Source: Candidatus Neomarinimicrobiota bacterium
Lineage (GTDB): Bacteria > Fidelibacterota > JAANXI01
Length of the DNA stretch: 64,000 nt
Reading direction: 5' to 3'
NCBI GenBank assembly: GCA_021734025.1
Contig: JAIPJS010000013.1
Coordinates: 1 to 64,000 of the forward strand
In this document: positions 28,808 through 37,261 of the stretch, one piece after another
How positions within the stretch are numbered: position 1 is the stretch's first letter
Layout: every line of letters begins with the position of its first letter
Program-made: the position numbers and the translations under genes
Notes under the pieces: model-generated
What the model saw: only the letters and a program-made list of their open reading frames with translations
Database searches by the model: none
Told to the model about the DNA's origin: nothing

Positions 28808-31576
28808 ATGGGTGAGCCACTAATTCTTGTTTATGTCGTTATAATTATTCCTTCCTTAGTTGGGCTTAGTTGGTTGTTACATTCCTATTTTAATAGAGAT
28901 AAGCGTACAACTATTCATAAAAAACACTCAACTGAATTACCTAATAAATCATCGCTAAATATCCAGGCTGTACCTGGTACTTATAATGATAACCTATTCG
29001 ACGAACAAAAAATAACGCCGATCGATGCAAAATATGCTCCCTCAATTGATAGTGAAGACCCAGATGATATAATAATTCTAGATGGAAAAGATGTAATATC
29101 CCGACAAGAAATTGATGATGCGCAGTTTACCGATGGAAAAGGAAGTTTGTTTGATGAGGTTAGGATATTGGATGAAAGCTGGGAGCGCATTAAAAACCAT
29201 CATAGATTGAAAGCGCGTCTTGATGTATTAATCAAGTGGATCGAATATTTTTATTCAAACAATCAAATAATTATCAATCCTACTATCCGGAAAGTAGACA
29301 CCACTCATTACAAGATTCGTCTGGTTGATGGGTTACGTATACCTTTTTCATTTATTGAAAATAATAATGGGAAGGGTGTTATCCTAGTTTTTTGGGAGAT
29401 TTTAACTCATGAGGAGGGAGTTGCAATTCATGGAACAGGGTATCAACCTCCTGATCTTTCAAAAACGCACCCTCTACCCGATGAGTGGGGGATTAAAAAT
29501 CTAGCAATTGAAAAAAATGAGGATATGGTGGATATCCCCAAATATCCATTAACAAGAGTGTGGTATCCAGAGGATCAAGAGAGATTAAAATCCAATAAGG
29601 ACGCTGACCTACGCTGGAATCTACATGAGGAGCAAGAAAAATATGTCCAGCGACAAGGCCCCATTCTCCTCAAAGGAAGTGCTGGAAGCGGGAAAACCAC
29701 TATTGCCCTGTACCGTTTATTGAGTTACCGGGGAAGTAACGATTCAAATGATGCTCTTTATATAACCTACACAAATTATCTTCGTGATTATGCAAAACGC
29801 TCCTATCAACAACTGGTACCAACAGATGTTGTTTCACATCCGAATTTTTTTACAATAGAAGATCTCTGTCGGCAAATAATCCCGGATGCCGACGAACAAT
29901 TTCCTCCTGAAAGAAAACTGACCTTTGATACTTTTTTAACTATTCCAGCAGTCAGGCAGACTGTATTACCCATATCGGTTAACTTGCTTTGGGAGGAAAT
30001 CCGAGGCGTAATAAAAGGGGCATTTCAAATTGTAAACAATAATAAAAGCACCCTACCCTTAGAATCTTATTTAAACGATATCTCTTCAAATCAATCGTTG
30101 GTCTTGCCAAAAGAGCGGGAAATTGTTTATGAGGTATTTACCCGATACCAAAAATGGATCACAGAACGTAACTATTGGGATGAACTCGATTTAGCACGAA
30201 CTGCTTATCGACAAGTCCAGAACAGTCGGAAGATAAAAAAGTTTTCAAATATCGTTGTCGACGAGGTACAGGATTTAACTACCTTTCATATTGAACTCAT
30301 TTTAATGATGTCCCGGAATCCAAATGGCCTGTTTCTCACTGGTGATGCTCAACAGGTAATTCATCCCAGCCGTTTCGAATGGGCCAGAATTAAAGAACAA
30401 ATGTACTATCACATAAAGAATTTGAAAAAGCGTAAAATCTATTTTGATGATCACGTGAAAAGGGTTCAGGAGCTTACCACGAATTTTCGTTCGACGGACA
30501 AGATCGTTGCTTTATCAAATAGTATCGCTTCCTGGCGTAACGAGATACTTAATGAGTATAATTCCATATTAACATCAATCCGCGCGGGGAAGCCTATTTG
30601 CAAGCTCCAGCCTTGTCCCGCTTCAAACTGGACAGAAAACGAACATTTTTCAACCCGCCTTATGATTATTGTGCCCAATGAAGAATTAAAGAAAGAGGCC
30701 CAAGACGAATTCGGTGCAGGTCGGGTATTTACAATATTCGAAGCAAAAGGACTTGAAAGGGATTTTGTGATCTTATGGAAATTTTTTACAGCCGGGGAAG
30801 TCTGGAAAAATGTCCATAGAGAGAGGCATCAAGAGCGGTTTGAAATCAAACAACAGTTAAAGCAACAAGCAAGTATTTTTAATGTAGCTGTAACGAGAGC
30901 ACGCGAACAATTGTTTTTCCTTGATACAAATATTCCATTCGATTGGGAGCCTCTAGAAAATCACACCTTTTTGGACGGTGAACAAGCGGATGAGTACATC
31001 TCAGGAGTGCTTGATTTAAGAAGTCGTAAAGAAGATTACTATGAAATAGCAAAAGATTTTGAAGCCAGAGATCTACTAGAGCAAGCCTCTGCAAATTATT
31101 TCGAAGCCGGCTTTGACACAGACGCTTATCGTTCTAAAGCAATTATGTATGAAAGACGAAGAGATTATAAATGGGCTGGGATTAATTACGAGTACGCAGA
31201 ACTTTTCGAAGATGCTATTCGGTGTTATGACAAGTGCGGCGAGTATCAAAAAGCGTTCAAGTTAATGCTTAAATCAGGACAGAAGGCAGGTCTGTCCTCA
31301 GTGCAGGAATACCTGGATGATGAACGAAAATTAGCAAAGTTAGATGGAGAGATTGCTATTTCTGTTGCAAATGCAATCCTAAATGAAAGTCCCGGTGCTA
31401 CTATTGCCACTCTTTTTGAATATAGTCGAAGACGGTTAGGCTTAAACCGATATCATTTCGGACGATCAGTTGAAAATATGCGGAGGGTACAGTTAAGGGA
31501 TCTCAGGCAAGCCAGCGATAGTATTGAACGGGCAATGACACAGTTAACTGTTAACCAAAAACGGTATGGGGAATAA
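28808..31576 (+). CDS. UvrD/Rep-like superfamily 1 helicase with membrane anchor and C-terminal repeats
   Basis: 922 aa. Residues about 4-26 form a hydrophobic helix ('LILVYVVIIIPSLVGLSWLL'), suggesting N-terminal membrane anchoring, unusual for a helicase. After an acidic linker and an unknown domain (about 110-270) the SF1A helicase motifs follow: Walker A 'GSAGSGKTTIALYRLL' (about 293-308), motif II 'NIVVDEVQDLTTFH' (about 481-494), motif III 'LTGDAQQVIHPSRFEW', motif IV 'TTNFRSTDKIV', motif V 'IFEAKGLERDFVILW', motif VI 'NVAVTRAREQLFFL'. The C-terminal 200 residues are TPR-like helical repeats ('RDYKWAGINYEYAELFEDAI'). The stop overlaps the next gene's ATG by one base (TAATG), so the two are translationally coupled. 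A DNA-translocating defence helicase with a dedicated partner is my inference. Confidence 0.75.
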   Translation: MGEPLILVYVVIIIPSLVGLSWLLHSYFNRDKRTTIHKKHSTELPNKSSLNIQAVPGTYNDNLFDEQKITPIDAKYAPSIDSEDPDDIIILDGKDVISRQEIDDAQFTDGKGSLFDEVRILDESWERIKNHHRLKARLDVLIKWIEYFYSNNQIIINPTIRKVDTTHYKIRLVDGLRIPFSFIENNNGKGVILVFWEILTHEEGVAIHGTGYQPPDLSKTHPLPDEWGIKNLAIEKNEDMVDIPKYPLTRVWYPEDQERLKSNKDADLRWNLHEEQEKYVQRQGPILLKGSAGSGKTTIALYRLLSYRGSNDSNDALYITYTNYLRDYAKRSYQQLVPTDVVSHPNFFTIEDLCRQIIPDADEQFPPERKLTFDTFLTIPAVRQTVLPISVNLLWEEIRGVIKGAFQIVNNNKSTLPLESYLNDISSNQSLVLPKEREIVYEVFTRYQKWITERNYWDELDLARTAYRQVQNSRKIKKFSNIVVDEVQDLTTFHIELILMMSRNPNGLFLTGDAQQVIHPSRFEWARIKEQMYYHIKNLKKRKIYFDDHVKRVQELTTNFRSTDKIVALSNSIASWRNEILNEYNSILTSIRAGKPICKLQPCPASNWTENEHFSTRLMIIVPNEELKKEAQDEFGAGRVFTIFEAKGLERDFVILWKFFTAGEVWKNVHRERHQERFEIKQQLKQQASIFNVAVTRAREQLFFLDTNIPFDWEPLENHTFLDGEQADEYISGVLDLRSRKEDYYEIAKDFEARDLLEQASANYFEAGFDTDAYRSKAIMYERRRDYKWAGINYEYAELFEDAIRCYDKCGEYQKAFKLMLKSGQKAGLSSVQEYLDDERKLAKLDGEIAISVANAILNESPGATIATLFEYSRRRLGLNRYHFGRSVENMRRVQLRDLRQASDSIERAMTQLTVNQKRYGE

Positions 31577-32361
31577 TGAATCAGATTAGTATGAAAGTTA
31601 AGGACCTGAATGACGCTGCAGAAGCGATTCAGGGGCATGATCAAGCACTGAGAAATGTATTGGAAAGTGTTCAGGATGTGAATAATCAACTTGATGAGAT
31701 AGTAGATAATCAGAAACAATTTACTAATGTTCTGCAGGAAGTGACGAAGATACAAAGCCGTTTGCTCAGAGCACAAAAATCAGTTACAGAAAATGTGAAT
31801 GAGACTGCACTATTATCTGATGAAAAAATTCCTGACTTATTAAATAAATTGGATACTCAGATCAATGAAATGAAAGCAGTAATTTCTACCAATGCCAATG
31901 ACCTTAAATCTACTATAGAAGAGGCCGATAAATTGTTTGGCGGTGAGACTGAGAATCTGATTAAGGAAGCCACTAGCGAATATAAAAATCTCTTGGACAA
32001 TAAAATTTCTCTCATGAAAAAGGAGATTAAAGAGGAGACCTCTTTAGCTCAAAAGCAAATAGAGGAAATGGGAAAGAATACGATTAATCCATTTATTCAA
32101 TCCATTAAGTCCCATGAAGAGAAAGTAAACTCTACAAAGAAGATGATGTCGGAATTGTCTGAATTATTAGAGTCGAACACAAAAGAAGTCAGTAGCCAGA
32201 TTAATGAACTTGAATCCCAAATGGAAAAGTTTGAGGAGGAAATCCAGTCAGCACAAAATTTTATTAATGATAATATAGGTCAAAAAATGGCACAATTGGA
32301 AGAAGAACGAAGTGTGTTCCAAAATACTTTTAATAAAGCAAAAAAGATTTTTAAAAAATAA
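31576..32361 (+). CDS. Long coiled-coil protein coupled to UvrD-like helicase
   Basis: 261 aa starting in a TAATG overlap with the helicase stop. Nearly the whole length is heptad-rich coiled coil, full of Glu, Lys, Asn and Leu with few aromatics ('NQLDEIVDNQKQFTNVLQEV', 'ELESQMEKFEEEIQSAQNFI'), with no membrane segment, Cys pairs or catalytic motif. It ends in a basic 'KAKKIFKK' tail. It could tether, oligomerise or regulate the helicase, in the way coiled-coil partners do in SMC-like or AAA defence pairs. Family not recognised. Confidence 0.7.
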   Translation: MNQISMKVKDLNDAAEAIQGHDQALRNVLESVQDVNNQLDEIVDNQKQFTNVLQEVTKIQSRLLRAQKSVTENVNETALLSDEKIPDLLNKLDTQINEMKAVISTNANDLKSTIEEADKLFGGETENLIKEATSEYKNLLDNKISLMKKEIKEETSLAQKQIEEMGKNTINPFIQSIKSHEEKVNSTKKMMSELSELLESNTKEVSSQINELESQMEKFEEEIQSAQNFINDNIGQKMAQLEEERSVFQNTFNKAKKIFKK

Positions 32362-32804
32362 GATTAATTGTAACGGTAATATAAAGAAAGAGGGGTAGTG
32401 TCAAGTAAAGTTCGCAATTTGGTGTGAACATGTCATCTTTGTCCTTCTGCGTTGCTTGGGGTAAAGTCTCCCTTATTGCTCGATTTTGACTACACTTATA
32501 AAGCTCCGGCCGATGCGCCAGTCCTCCGAATATTCAACCAAATAGTCAGTGAATAATCGAAGAAGAGTATTCCGGGAAATGGGAAAGTGGTATCGGAGAA
32601 GGGGGTCGTGCTCTTGGTGACCTATTCGGATATTTTTTAATAATTGCCGAATCTGAAAATTGGAAAGATCGATGGCTTCATCCCATTAGGCTTTGATGTA
32701 AATTGTGATAAAGGATTTACACTAGGCCAGGTAACTCCCTTTTTTACCAAACTGCCTCCATATCTGCTCCCATTAGCGTCCCGATCCCTTAACGACAGGG
32801 GTTG

Positions 32805-32854
32805 TTCTCGCCCTGTCACGCCGGAAGTTGCGAGTTCGAGTCTCGTCGGCCCCG
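32805..32854 (+). tRNA. 3' half of tRNA-Asp (GTC), fragment
   Basis: Anticodon loop CTGTCAC (GTC at 32815-32817), T-arm with stem GCGAG / CTCGT around loop TTCGAGT (32830-32846), 3' acceptor strand CGGCCCC (32847-32853) and discriminator G. This matches the 3' half of bacterial tRNA-Asp. The anticodon stem is damaged (one C-C mismatch) and there is no D-arm or 5' acceptor GGGGCCG upstream, so it is not a functional tRNA. Such 3' fragments are what remains at the far end of an element integrated into a tRNA gene. Confidence 0.75.
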
Positions 32855-32964
32855 CTCTCGAAGCCTCTGTAAAAACAAGGACTTACAGGGGACTTTTCTA
32901 TTTTTCAGATTTTTAAAAATGTATCCAATATCGGCATTTCAGGGCAACAATTGACATTCGATGA

Positions 32965-32983
32965 TCACTAAATGGTCACTAAA
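32965..32983 (+). repeat. Paired TCACTAAA direct repeats, candidate recombinase arm sites
   Basis: Two copies of TCACTAAA (32965-32972 and 32976-32983) spaced 11 bp centre to centre, between the tRNA fragment and the recombinase remnant. Short direct repeats in this position are typical arm-type binding sites of tyrosine recombinases. Confidence 0.35.
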
Positions 32984-33080
32984 ATTTTACTATGTCGCTG
33001 AACTAAGTCACTGGCAAGGGCTAAAAATGAAGGCACTGTTTTGGGCGTATGAGCAGAAATTTTCAAAATTTTTGGCGTAA

Positions 33081-33103
33081 AAAAATCCGGGAAAATTCCC
33101 GGG
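33081..33103 (-). terminator. Terminator of recombinase remnant (minus strand)
   Basis: Hairpin CCGGGAA / TTCCCGG (33087-33102) followed on the minus strand by a run of T (A-run at 33079-33085 on the plus strand), about 30 bp past the recombinase stop. Confidence 0.6.
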
Positions 33104-33134
33104 CTCAAAAACAGCGGCAACGAGTGGAGGAACC

Positions 33135-33347
33135 CTAAATCAGGTTATCCAGCACCTTAATACCCTCGGACAAATCCTTCTCAAGTAATTCAGCGTAATG
33201 ACCTTCCGTTACCTTCACCGAACTATGTACCAGTAACTTGGATACGGTAAAGATATCTACGCCATTTTGCCCAAAAAGGCTACCATATGTTTTCCTAAGG
33301 GCATAATGTATCACGCTTTTTAAATTTGTCTCATCGTACCTGTGGTC
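33135..33347 (-). pseudogene. Tyrosine recombinase/integrase, C-terminal remnant
   Basis: About 70 residues are recognisable as the C-terminus of a phage-integrase-family recombinase: 'HYALRKTYGSLFGQNGVDIF' (box II, with the usual H-D-L-R-H-T altered to H-Y-A-L-R-K-T), 'TVSKLLVHSSVKVTE' (second catalytic His) and 'GHYAELLEKDLSEGI' with the nucleophilic Tyr. The catalytic core upstream is missing: reading back, the frame runs into sequence belonging to the duplicated adhesin leader. The protein cannot be active. Its place beside a tRNA-Asp fragment points to a former integrated element. Confidence 0.7.
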
Positions 33348-33640
33348 CGGTTTCCCTTGCGAACCGTTCGGGAATTGAGTAAAATAATAACACGAAGCAA
33401 AACCAGTACAGAATAGAGTTCGGTCGAATTCCCCTGCCTGCCGCTTCCTGCTTCTGCCTTCCATGTACCGTACACAAGCTTGATCCATAATAAATCATAC
33501 CCAAATTGGATGAGTCTGCGCACCAGTCTCTCACTCGAATGGACTGGGCTGAATACCCTTTGAAGTGAGTCAGGAACGCCAGCGTTCCTGGGAGAGATTG
33601 CATAGAGCGGGTAACGCTTATCCAAACGGAGGGGGCTCCA
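33348..33640 (+). promoter_or_regulatory. Conserved leader of adhesin unit 1
   Basis: About 290 bp with no gene of its own, closely matching 36960-37261 before the second adhesin. It includes a possible stem CCAGTC / GACTGG (33523-33528 / 33542-33547), the hairpin at 33571-33590 and a GGAGG ribosome-binding site just before the ATG at 33641. Conservation between diverged copies suggests the leader matters for expression. Confidence 0.5.
33571..33590 (+). promoter_or_regulatory. Leader hairpin, unit 1
   Basis: Perfect 9-bp stem CAGGAACGC / GCGTTCCTG with a 2-base centre (CA), 51 bp before the start codon. No T-run follows, so it is not a simple terminator. The equivalent in unit 2 keeps pairing through a G-T wobble. 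Confidence 0.5.
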
Positions 33641-36343
33641 ATGAAACATATCTTTTGTACGGTGAGCGTGGTACTCTTATTAGCAGGCGGACTCTTCGCC
33701 GGAACCTATAGTGGTGGTGACGGAATATTCGGCGATCCATACCAAATCGCAACTACGGATGATTTGATTGAACTCTCAAACACTTCCGCCGATTGGGATG
33801 ATTATTTCATCCAAACAGCCGATATTTCTTTCAATGCCGATGAAACATTGGTGGACTGGGATGGGGTTGGCGGTGCTGACGGTAGTGGAACCAGTGGCTT
33901 TGCGCCGATTGGGAATTCAACAACCGGCTTCACCGGGAGTTACGACGGTAATGCGAAAACAATTTCAAATCTATTTATCAACCGCCCATCAACTACCAAA
34001 GTAGGGTTATTTGGCTATGTATATAATAATACAATAGATAACCTGGGGCTAATGAATGTTGACATTACTGGTAATGAAAATGTGGGAGCTTTAATTGGTG
34101 ATATAAATACAGGAAGTGTTTCCAATTGCTATAGTACAGGATCAATATCAGGATCTAGTTATGTGGGCGGACTAATTGGTTACGCAGCCTATATTTCATT
34201 ATCTGATTCTTATAGCAGTTGTACAGTTACAGGTACCCAAGACGACATTGGAGGATTAGTAGGTATTAATATGTTGGGAGATATCACACGATCCTACAGT
34301 ACAGGCAATGTTAGTGGCGATACAAATGTTGGAGGATTTGTGGGAAATAATTATCAATCAGCTACTGTCAGCAACAGCTATAGCACAGGAAATGTTACCC
34401 GTAATTCAGGTAGTACTAACACCAGTTTCGGCGGATTCTGCGGAGGCCACGCTTTTTCCACATTAGAATATTGCTATTCCACCGGTGATGTATTCGAATC
34501 TCCGGGAACTGCTTGGTCCACAGATGACAAAGGTTTTGTCGGATATGAATATGACGGCAACTACTCCGATAACTTTTTTGATACCAGTTCTAATCAATCA
34601 TCAGCTACGGGAGCAACCGGATTGTCAGAAGCAGAAATGCAAGTCCAATCAAATTTTACTAATTGGGATTTTACCAGCACCTGGGATATGGACCAGTCAG
34701 GCACTTTCAATGACGGCTATCCCTTCCTCTCCTGGCAGAATGGGACGGACACGTCCCTTCCGGTTGCACCCTCCGGCAGTGGAACCAGCGAGGATCCCTA
34801 CCTAATTGCCAACTTAGGTAACCTTAACTGGTTAAGTCAGTCTTCAGGGGAATGGGGAAAATACTATAAACAGATAGCCGACATTGATGCATCCGGTACC
34901 AGCACATGGGATGGCGGCGCTGGCTTCTCCCCCATCGGGAATAACTCTACATCGTTCAAAGGTGAATATGACGGCGGCGGATATACGATCGACAACCTGT
35001 ACATCAACCGCTCCGGTACAAGTGGTATAGGATTGTTTGGAGTTGTAAGTGAAGCCACGATAACTGACATTGGCGTTACCAATGTGAATATCACTGGAGA
35101 CAATTACGTTGGCGGGCTGGTGGGGTTGAATTATAGCAATTCTATAGTCAGCAACAGTTACAGTACGGGTAATGTTAGCGGTGGTGAGCAAGTCGGTGGG
35201 TTGGTGGGATATGGTTACATAAGTTCTAATGTAAACAATAGTTACAGTACGTGCAGCGTTAGTGGTAGTACTGATGTTGGTGGGCTGGTGGGAATGAACT
35301 ATGGCGATTCTCCTAATTCTATAGTCAGCAACAGTTATAGTACGGGCAGTGTTACAAGTACTACTGGTAATGTAGGTGGGCTGGTGGGGTATAATGTAGG
35401 AAGTCCTGTCAGCAACAGTTACAGTACGGGTAGTGTTACAGGTACTGGTAATGTAGGCGGGCTGGTGGGGGATAATGAAGATGAAAGTACGGTCAGCAAT
35501 TCCTTCTGGGATACTGTAACCTCAGAACAGGATTCCAGCGCCGGCGGCACGGGCAAGACCACTGCTCAGATGAAATCTCTGGCAACTTTTACCGACGTAA
35601 GTACAACTGGATTAGATGCCGCCTGGGATTTTGAGACCAACCCCAATGATGACATGGGAAATAACGATTACTGGGATATTGATAATACTGAATCAACCAA
35701 CAGTGGATACCCCTTCCTCGCCTGGCAAAACGGCACAGACACCTCGCTCCCGGTGGAACTGGCGTCCTTTACCGGCGAATACTCCGAGAGCAGCATTCAG
35801 TTAACCTGGGTGACGGAATCGGAGATTCGGAATCAGGGCTTTCTCCTCGAATGCCGGACATCCCCAAAAGCCGCTTGGGAGGAGATCGTCTCTTTCAAAA
35901 CCAATGCTGCTCTGCGAGGCCAGGGATCGACCAGCAAGCGTTCTGTGTATACGTTTACCGATCAAACTGTCAAGGCAGGCGAGGAGTATTCCTACCGGTT
36001 GACGGACGTCTCGTTCGAAGGCAAGGTGAAGGTTCATAACGATTTTGTATTACCGGTGGTGGCCGTACCTACGACGCCCTCAGTCTTTCGTGTGCAGACA
36101 CCGTATCCGAACCCGTTTAATCCGACGACTACTATCGCGTACTCGTTACCGGCAGAAGCGCCAGTCCGGATTGCCGTGTACAATATCACGGGTCAACTGG
36201 TGAGTGTGGTCTTTCACCAGACGCAGCCGGCCGGAAACCACCAGATGAGTCTCTCCCTGCCGGATTACGCCAGCGGTGCCTATTTTATGCGAATCAGCAC
36301 TCCTGATCATAAACAGACCAGGAAGTTATTGTTGATGAAATAA
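33641..36343 (+). CDS. GLUG-repeat T9SS adhesin-like protein, copy 1
   Basis: 900 aa. Signal peptide (residues 1-20, cleavage after 'GGLFA'), then 'GTYSGGDGIFGDPYQIATTD', the usual N-terminal cap of GLUG proteins. Two blocks of GLUG repeats follow (about 95-330 and 440-640), each repeat of the form 'NVGGLVGYN...NSYSTGSVTG' (about 25-30 residues), forming a beta-helix/solenoid. The two blocks are each introduced by a 'SGTSEDPYLIANL'-type cap and closed by 'YPFLSWQNGTDTS'. The last 100 residues are a T9SS sorting domain ('PYPNPFNPTTTIAYSLP' ... 'RKLLLMK'). Likely a cell-surface adhesin or matrix protein. Start chosen by GGAGG 10 bases upstream and the signal peptide. A diverged duplicate follows at 37.3 kb. 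Confidence 0.8.
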   Translation: MKHIFCTVSVVLLLAGGLFAGTYSGGDGIFGDPYQIATTDDLIELSNTSADWDDYFIQTADISFNADETLVDWDGVGGADGSGTSGFAPIGNSTTGFTGSYDGNAKTISNLFINRPSTTKVGLFGYVYNNTIDNLGLMNVDITGNENVGALIGDINTGSVSNCYSTGSISGSSYVGGLIGYAAYISLSDSYSSCTVTGTQDDIGGLVGINMLGDITRSYSTGNVSGDTNVGGFVGNNYQSATVSNSYSTGNVTRNSGSTNTSFGGFCGGHAFSTLEYCYSTGDVFESPGTAWSTDDKGFVGYEYDGNYSDNFFDTSSNQSSATGATGLSEAEMQVQSNFTNWDFTSTWDMDQSGTFNDGYPFLSWQNGTDTSLPVAPSGSGTSEDPYLIANLGNLNWLSQSSGEWGKYYKQIADIDASGTSTWDGGAGFSPIGNNSTSFKGEYDGGGYTIDNLYINRSGTSGIGLFGVVSEATITDIGVTNVNITGDNYVGGLVGLNYSNSIVSNSYSTGNVSGGEQVGGLVGYGYISSNVNNSYSTCSVSGSTDVGGLVGMNYGDSPNSIVSNSYSTGSVTSTTGNVGGLVGYNVGSPVSNSYSTGSVTGTGNVGGLVGDNEDESTVSNSFWDTVTSEQDSSAGGTGKTTAQMKSLATFTDVSTTGLDAAWDFETNPNDDMGNNDYWDIDNTESTNSGYPFLAWQNGTDTSLPVELASFTGEYSESSIQLTWVTESEIRNQGFLLECRTSPKAAWEEIVSFKTNAALRGQGSTSKRSVYTFTDQTVKAGEEYSYRLTDVSFEGKVKVHNDFVLPVVAVPTTPSVFRVQTPYPNPFNPTTTIAYSLPAEAPVRIAVYNITGQLVSVVFHQTQPAGNHQMSLSLPDYASGAYFMRISTPDHKQTRKLLLMK

Positions 36344-36371
36344 GGCGGAGCCACACAATCATATCCAGCGA

Positions 36372-36410
36372 GGGGTACATGGTGAGAAACCGTGTACCCC
36401 TTTCTTCTTT
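36372..36410 (+). terminator. Terminator of adhesin 1
   Basis: 12-bp stem GGGGTACATGGT / ACCGTGTACCCC (one G-T wobble), loop GAGAA, then TTTCTTCTTT. Starts 28 bp after the stop codon and is conserved in unit 2. Confidence 0.85.
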
Positions 36411-36569
36411 GACTATCACACCAGAGCGTGTACCCTGGTTGTTGGGAATCCCGCAACCTTGAAGACTCCAATTGGGGTCGATCCCGCAGTATTAAGGTGA
36501 AATAATCATCTCCTCTTTTTTTATATTCGAGTCTGTATTGAGATGAGTATCGGGAAGTTGGAGCGTACA

Positions 36570-36760
36570 ATGTGGCACGTATATATTCTCTATGCCGCCC
36601 AAATTGCCAAATTCTACACAAGCGATACTGATGATATATCGCGGCGACTCCAAAGCCATAATGCCGGCCGAGGCTGATTTACTAGACGAAATATTCCTTG
36701 GAAGTTGCAGTATACAAAATCGTTCACAGCAAAAAATAAATTCCCTTTTCCTCACGAAAT
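36570..36760 (+). pseudogene. GIY-YIG endonuclease remnant, unit 1
   Basis: From an ATG at 36570 the frame reads 'MWHVYILYAAQIAKFYTSDT', 'DDISRRLQSHNAGRG', a TGA, then 'FTRRNIPWKLQYTKSFTAKN' before losing similarity. This is the compact GIY-YIG (YhbQ/UPF0213-like) pattern: 'YVYIL' for GIY, 'YYTG' (here FYTS), 'RL..HN.G', 'PW.L.Y...F'. The stop and the drifted C-terminus show it is inactive. It lies between the adhesin-1 terminator and the leader of unit 2. Confidence 0.65.
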
Positions 36761-37261
36761 AATGAGGGTAATACCATTTATTTCTACAGCCTTCTGCATT
36801 GAACGCCTCAATAATATAGCATCCGAAAGCAAAACGTAAGGTTTATGATTTGAACTGTTTGCATTGCGCCATGTGAGTTCACTTATAATCAGGATACCTG
36901 ATTAGCCGGAGAGTGTCAGCAAGAATTCCAATTTCTTGGGAAGCCTCTGACTAACTGTGGCCCGGATTCTCCCTTGTGAACCAGTCGGGAATTGAGTAAC
37001 GTAAAATAGTGAAATGATACTAGTACAGAATAGAACGTTGTGTTCTCCTACCGCCAGTTTCCTCCTCCTGCCTCCCGCCTTACATGAACCGTACATAAGT
37101 ATGATCCATAATAAAACATACCCAAATTGGATGAGCTTCTGCACCAGTCTCTCACTCGAGTGGACTGGGGTAAATACCCTGTGAAGTAAGTCAGGAGCGC
37201 CTGCGTTCCTGGAAAAAATTGTATGGAGCGGGCATTACTTATCCAAACGGAGGAGGATCCA
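36761..37261 (+). promoter_or_regulatory. Intergenic region and conserved leader of adhesin unit 2
   Basis: From 36761 to about 36950 I see nothing recognisable. From about 36960 to 37261 the sequence matches the leader of unit 1, including CCAGTC / GACTGG, the hairpin at 37192-37211 and a GGAGG before the ATG. The junction near 36950 therefore marks the start of the second copy of the duplication. Confidence 0.5.
37192..37211 (+). promoter_or_regulatory. Leader hairpin, unit 2
   Basis: Stem CAGGAGCGC / GCGTTCCTG with centre CT; one A-T pair of unit 1 has become a G-T wobble, so pairing is kept. 50 bp before the start codon. Confidence 0.5.

Larger units (their letters stand above)
32362..33134. 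other. Non-coding right flank of the defence island
   Basis: About 770 bp with no gene I support. From left to right it holds a 'GGGGTAGTGTCAAGTAAAG' stretch near 32391 that resembles an insertion-sequence end but has no partner, the tRNA-Asp fragment, paired TCACTAAA repeats, and a terminator for the recombinase remnant. The frame at 32644-32916 runs through the tRNA fragment and is not credible. Confidence 0.5.

Noticed and set aside
32391-32412. GGGGTAGTGTCAAGTAAAG, similar to an insertion-sequence terminal repeat
   Set aside because: No matching inverted partner and no transposase gene or remnant found nearby.
32644-32916. 90-codon frame over the tRNA fragment
   Set aside because: It overlaps a recognisable tRNA piece and shows no protein-like pattern.
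33551-33592. Leader sequence 'ACCCTTTGAA...GCCAGCGT' resembling part of a TPP riboswitch
   Set aside because: The essential CTGAGA and ACCTGATCTGG elements are missing, and the GCCAGCGT part belongs to a simple hairpin that changes to GCCTGCGT in the second copy.
33320-33649. Minus-strand frames in the adhesin leaders (also 36902-37290)
   Set aside because: They differ between the two leader copies in ways that do not preserve protein sequence; only the recombinase tail at 33135-33347 is convincing.
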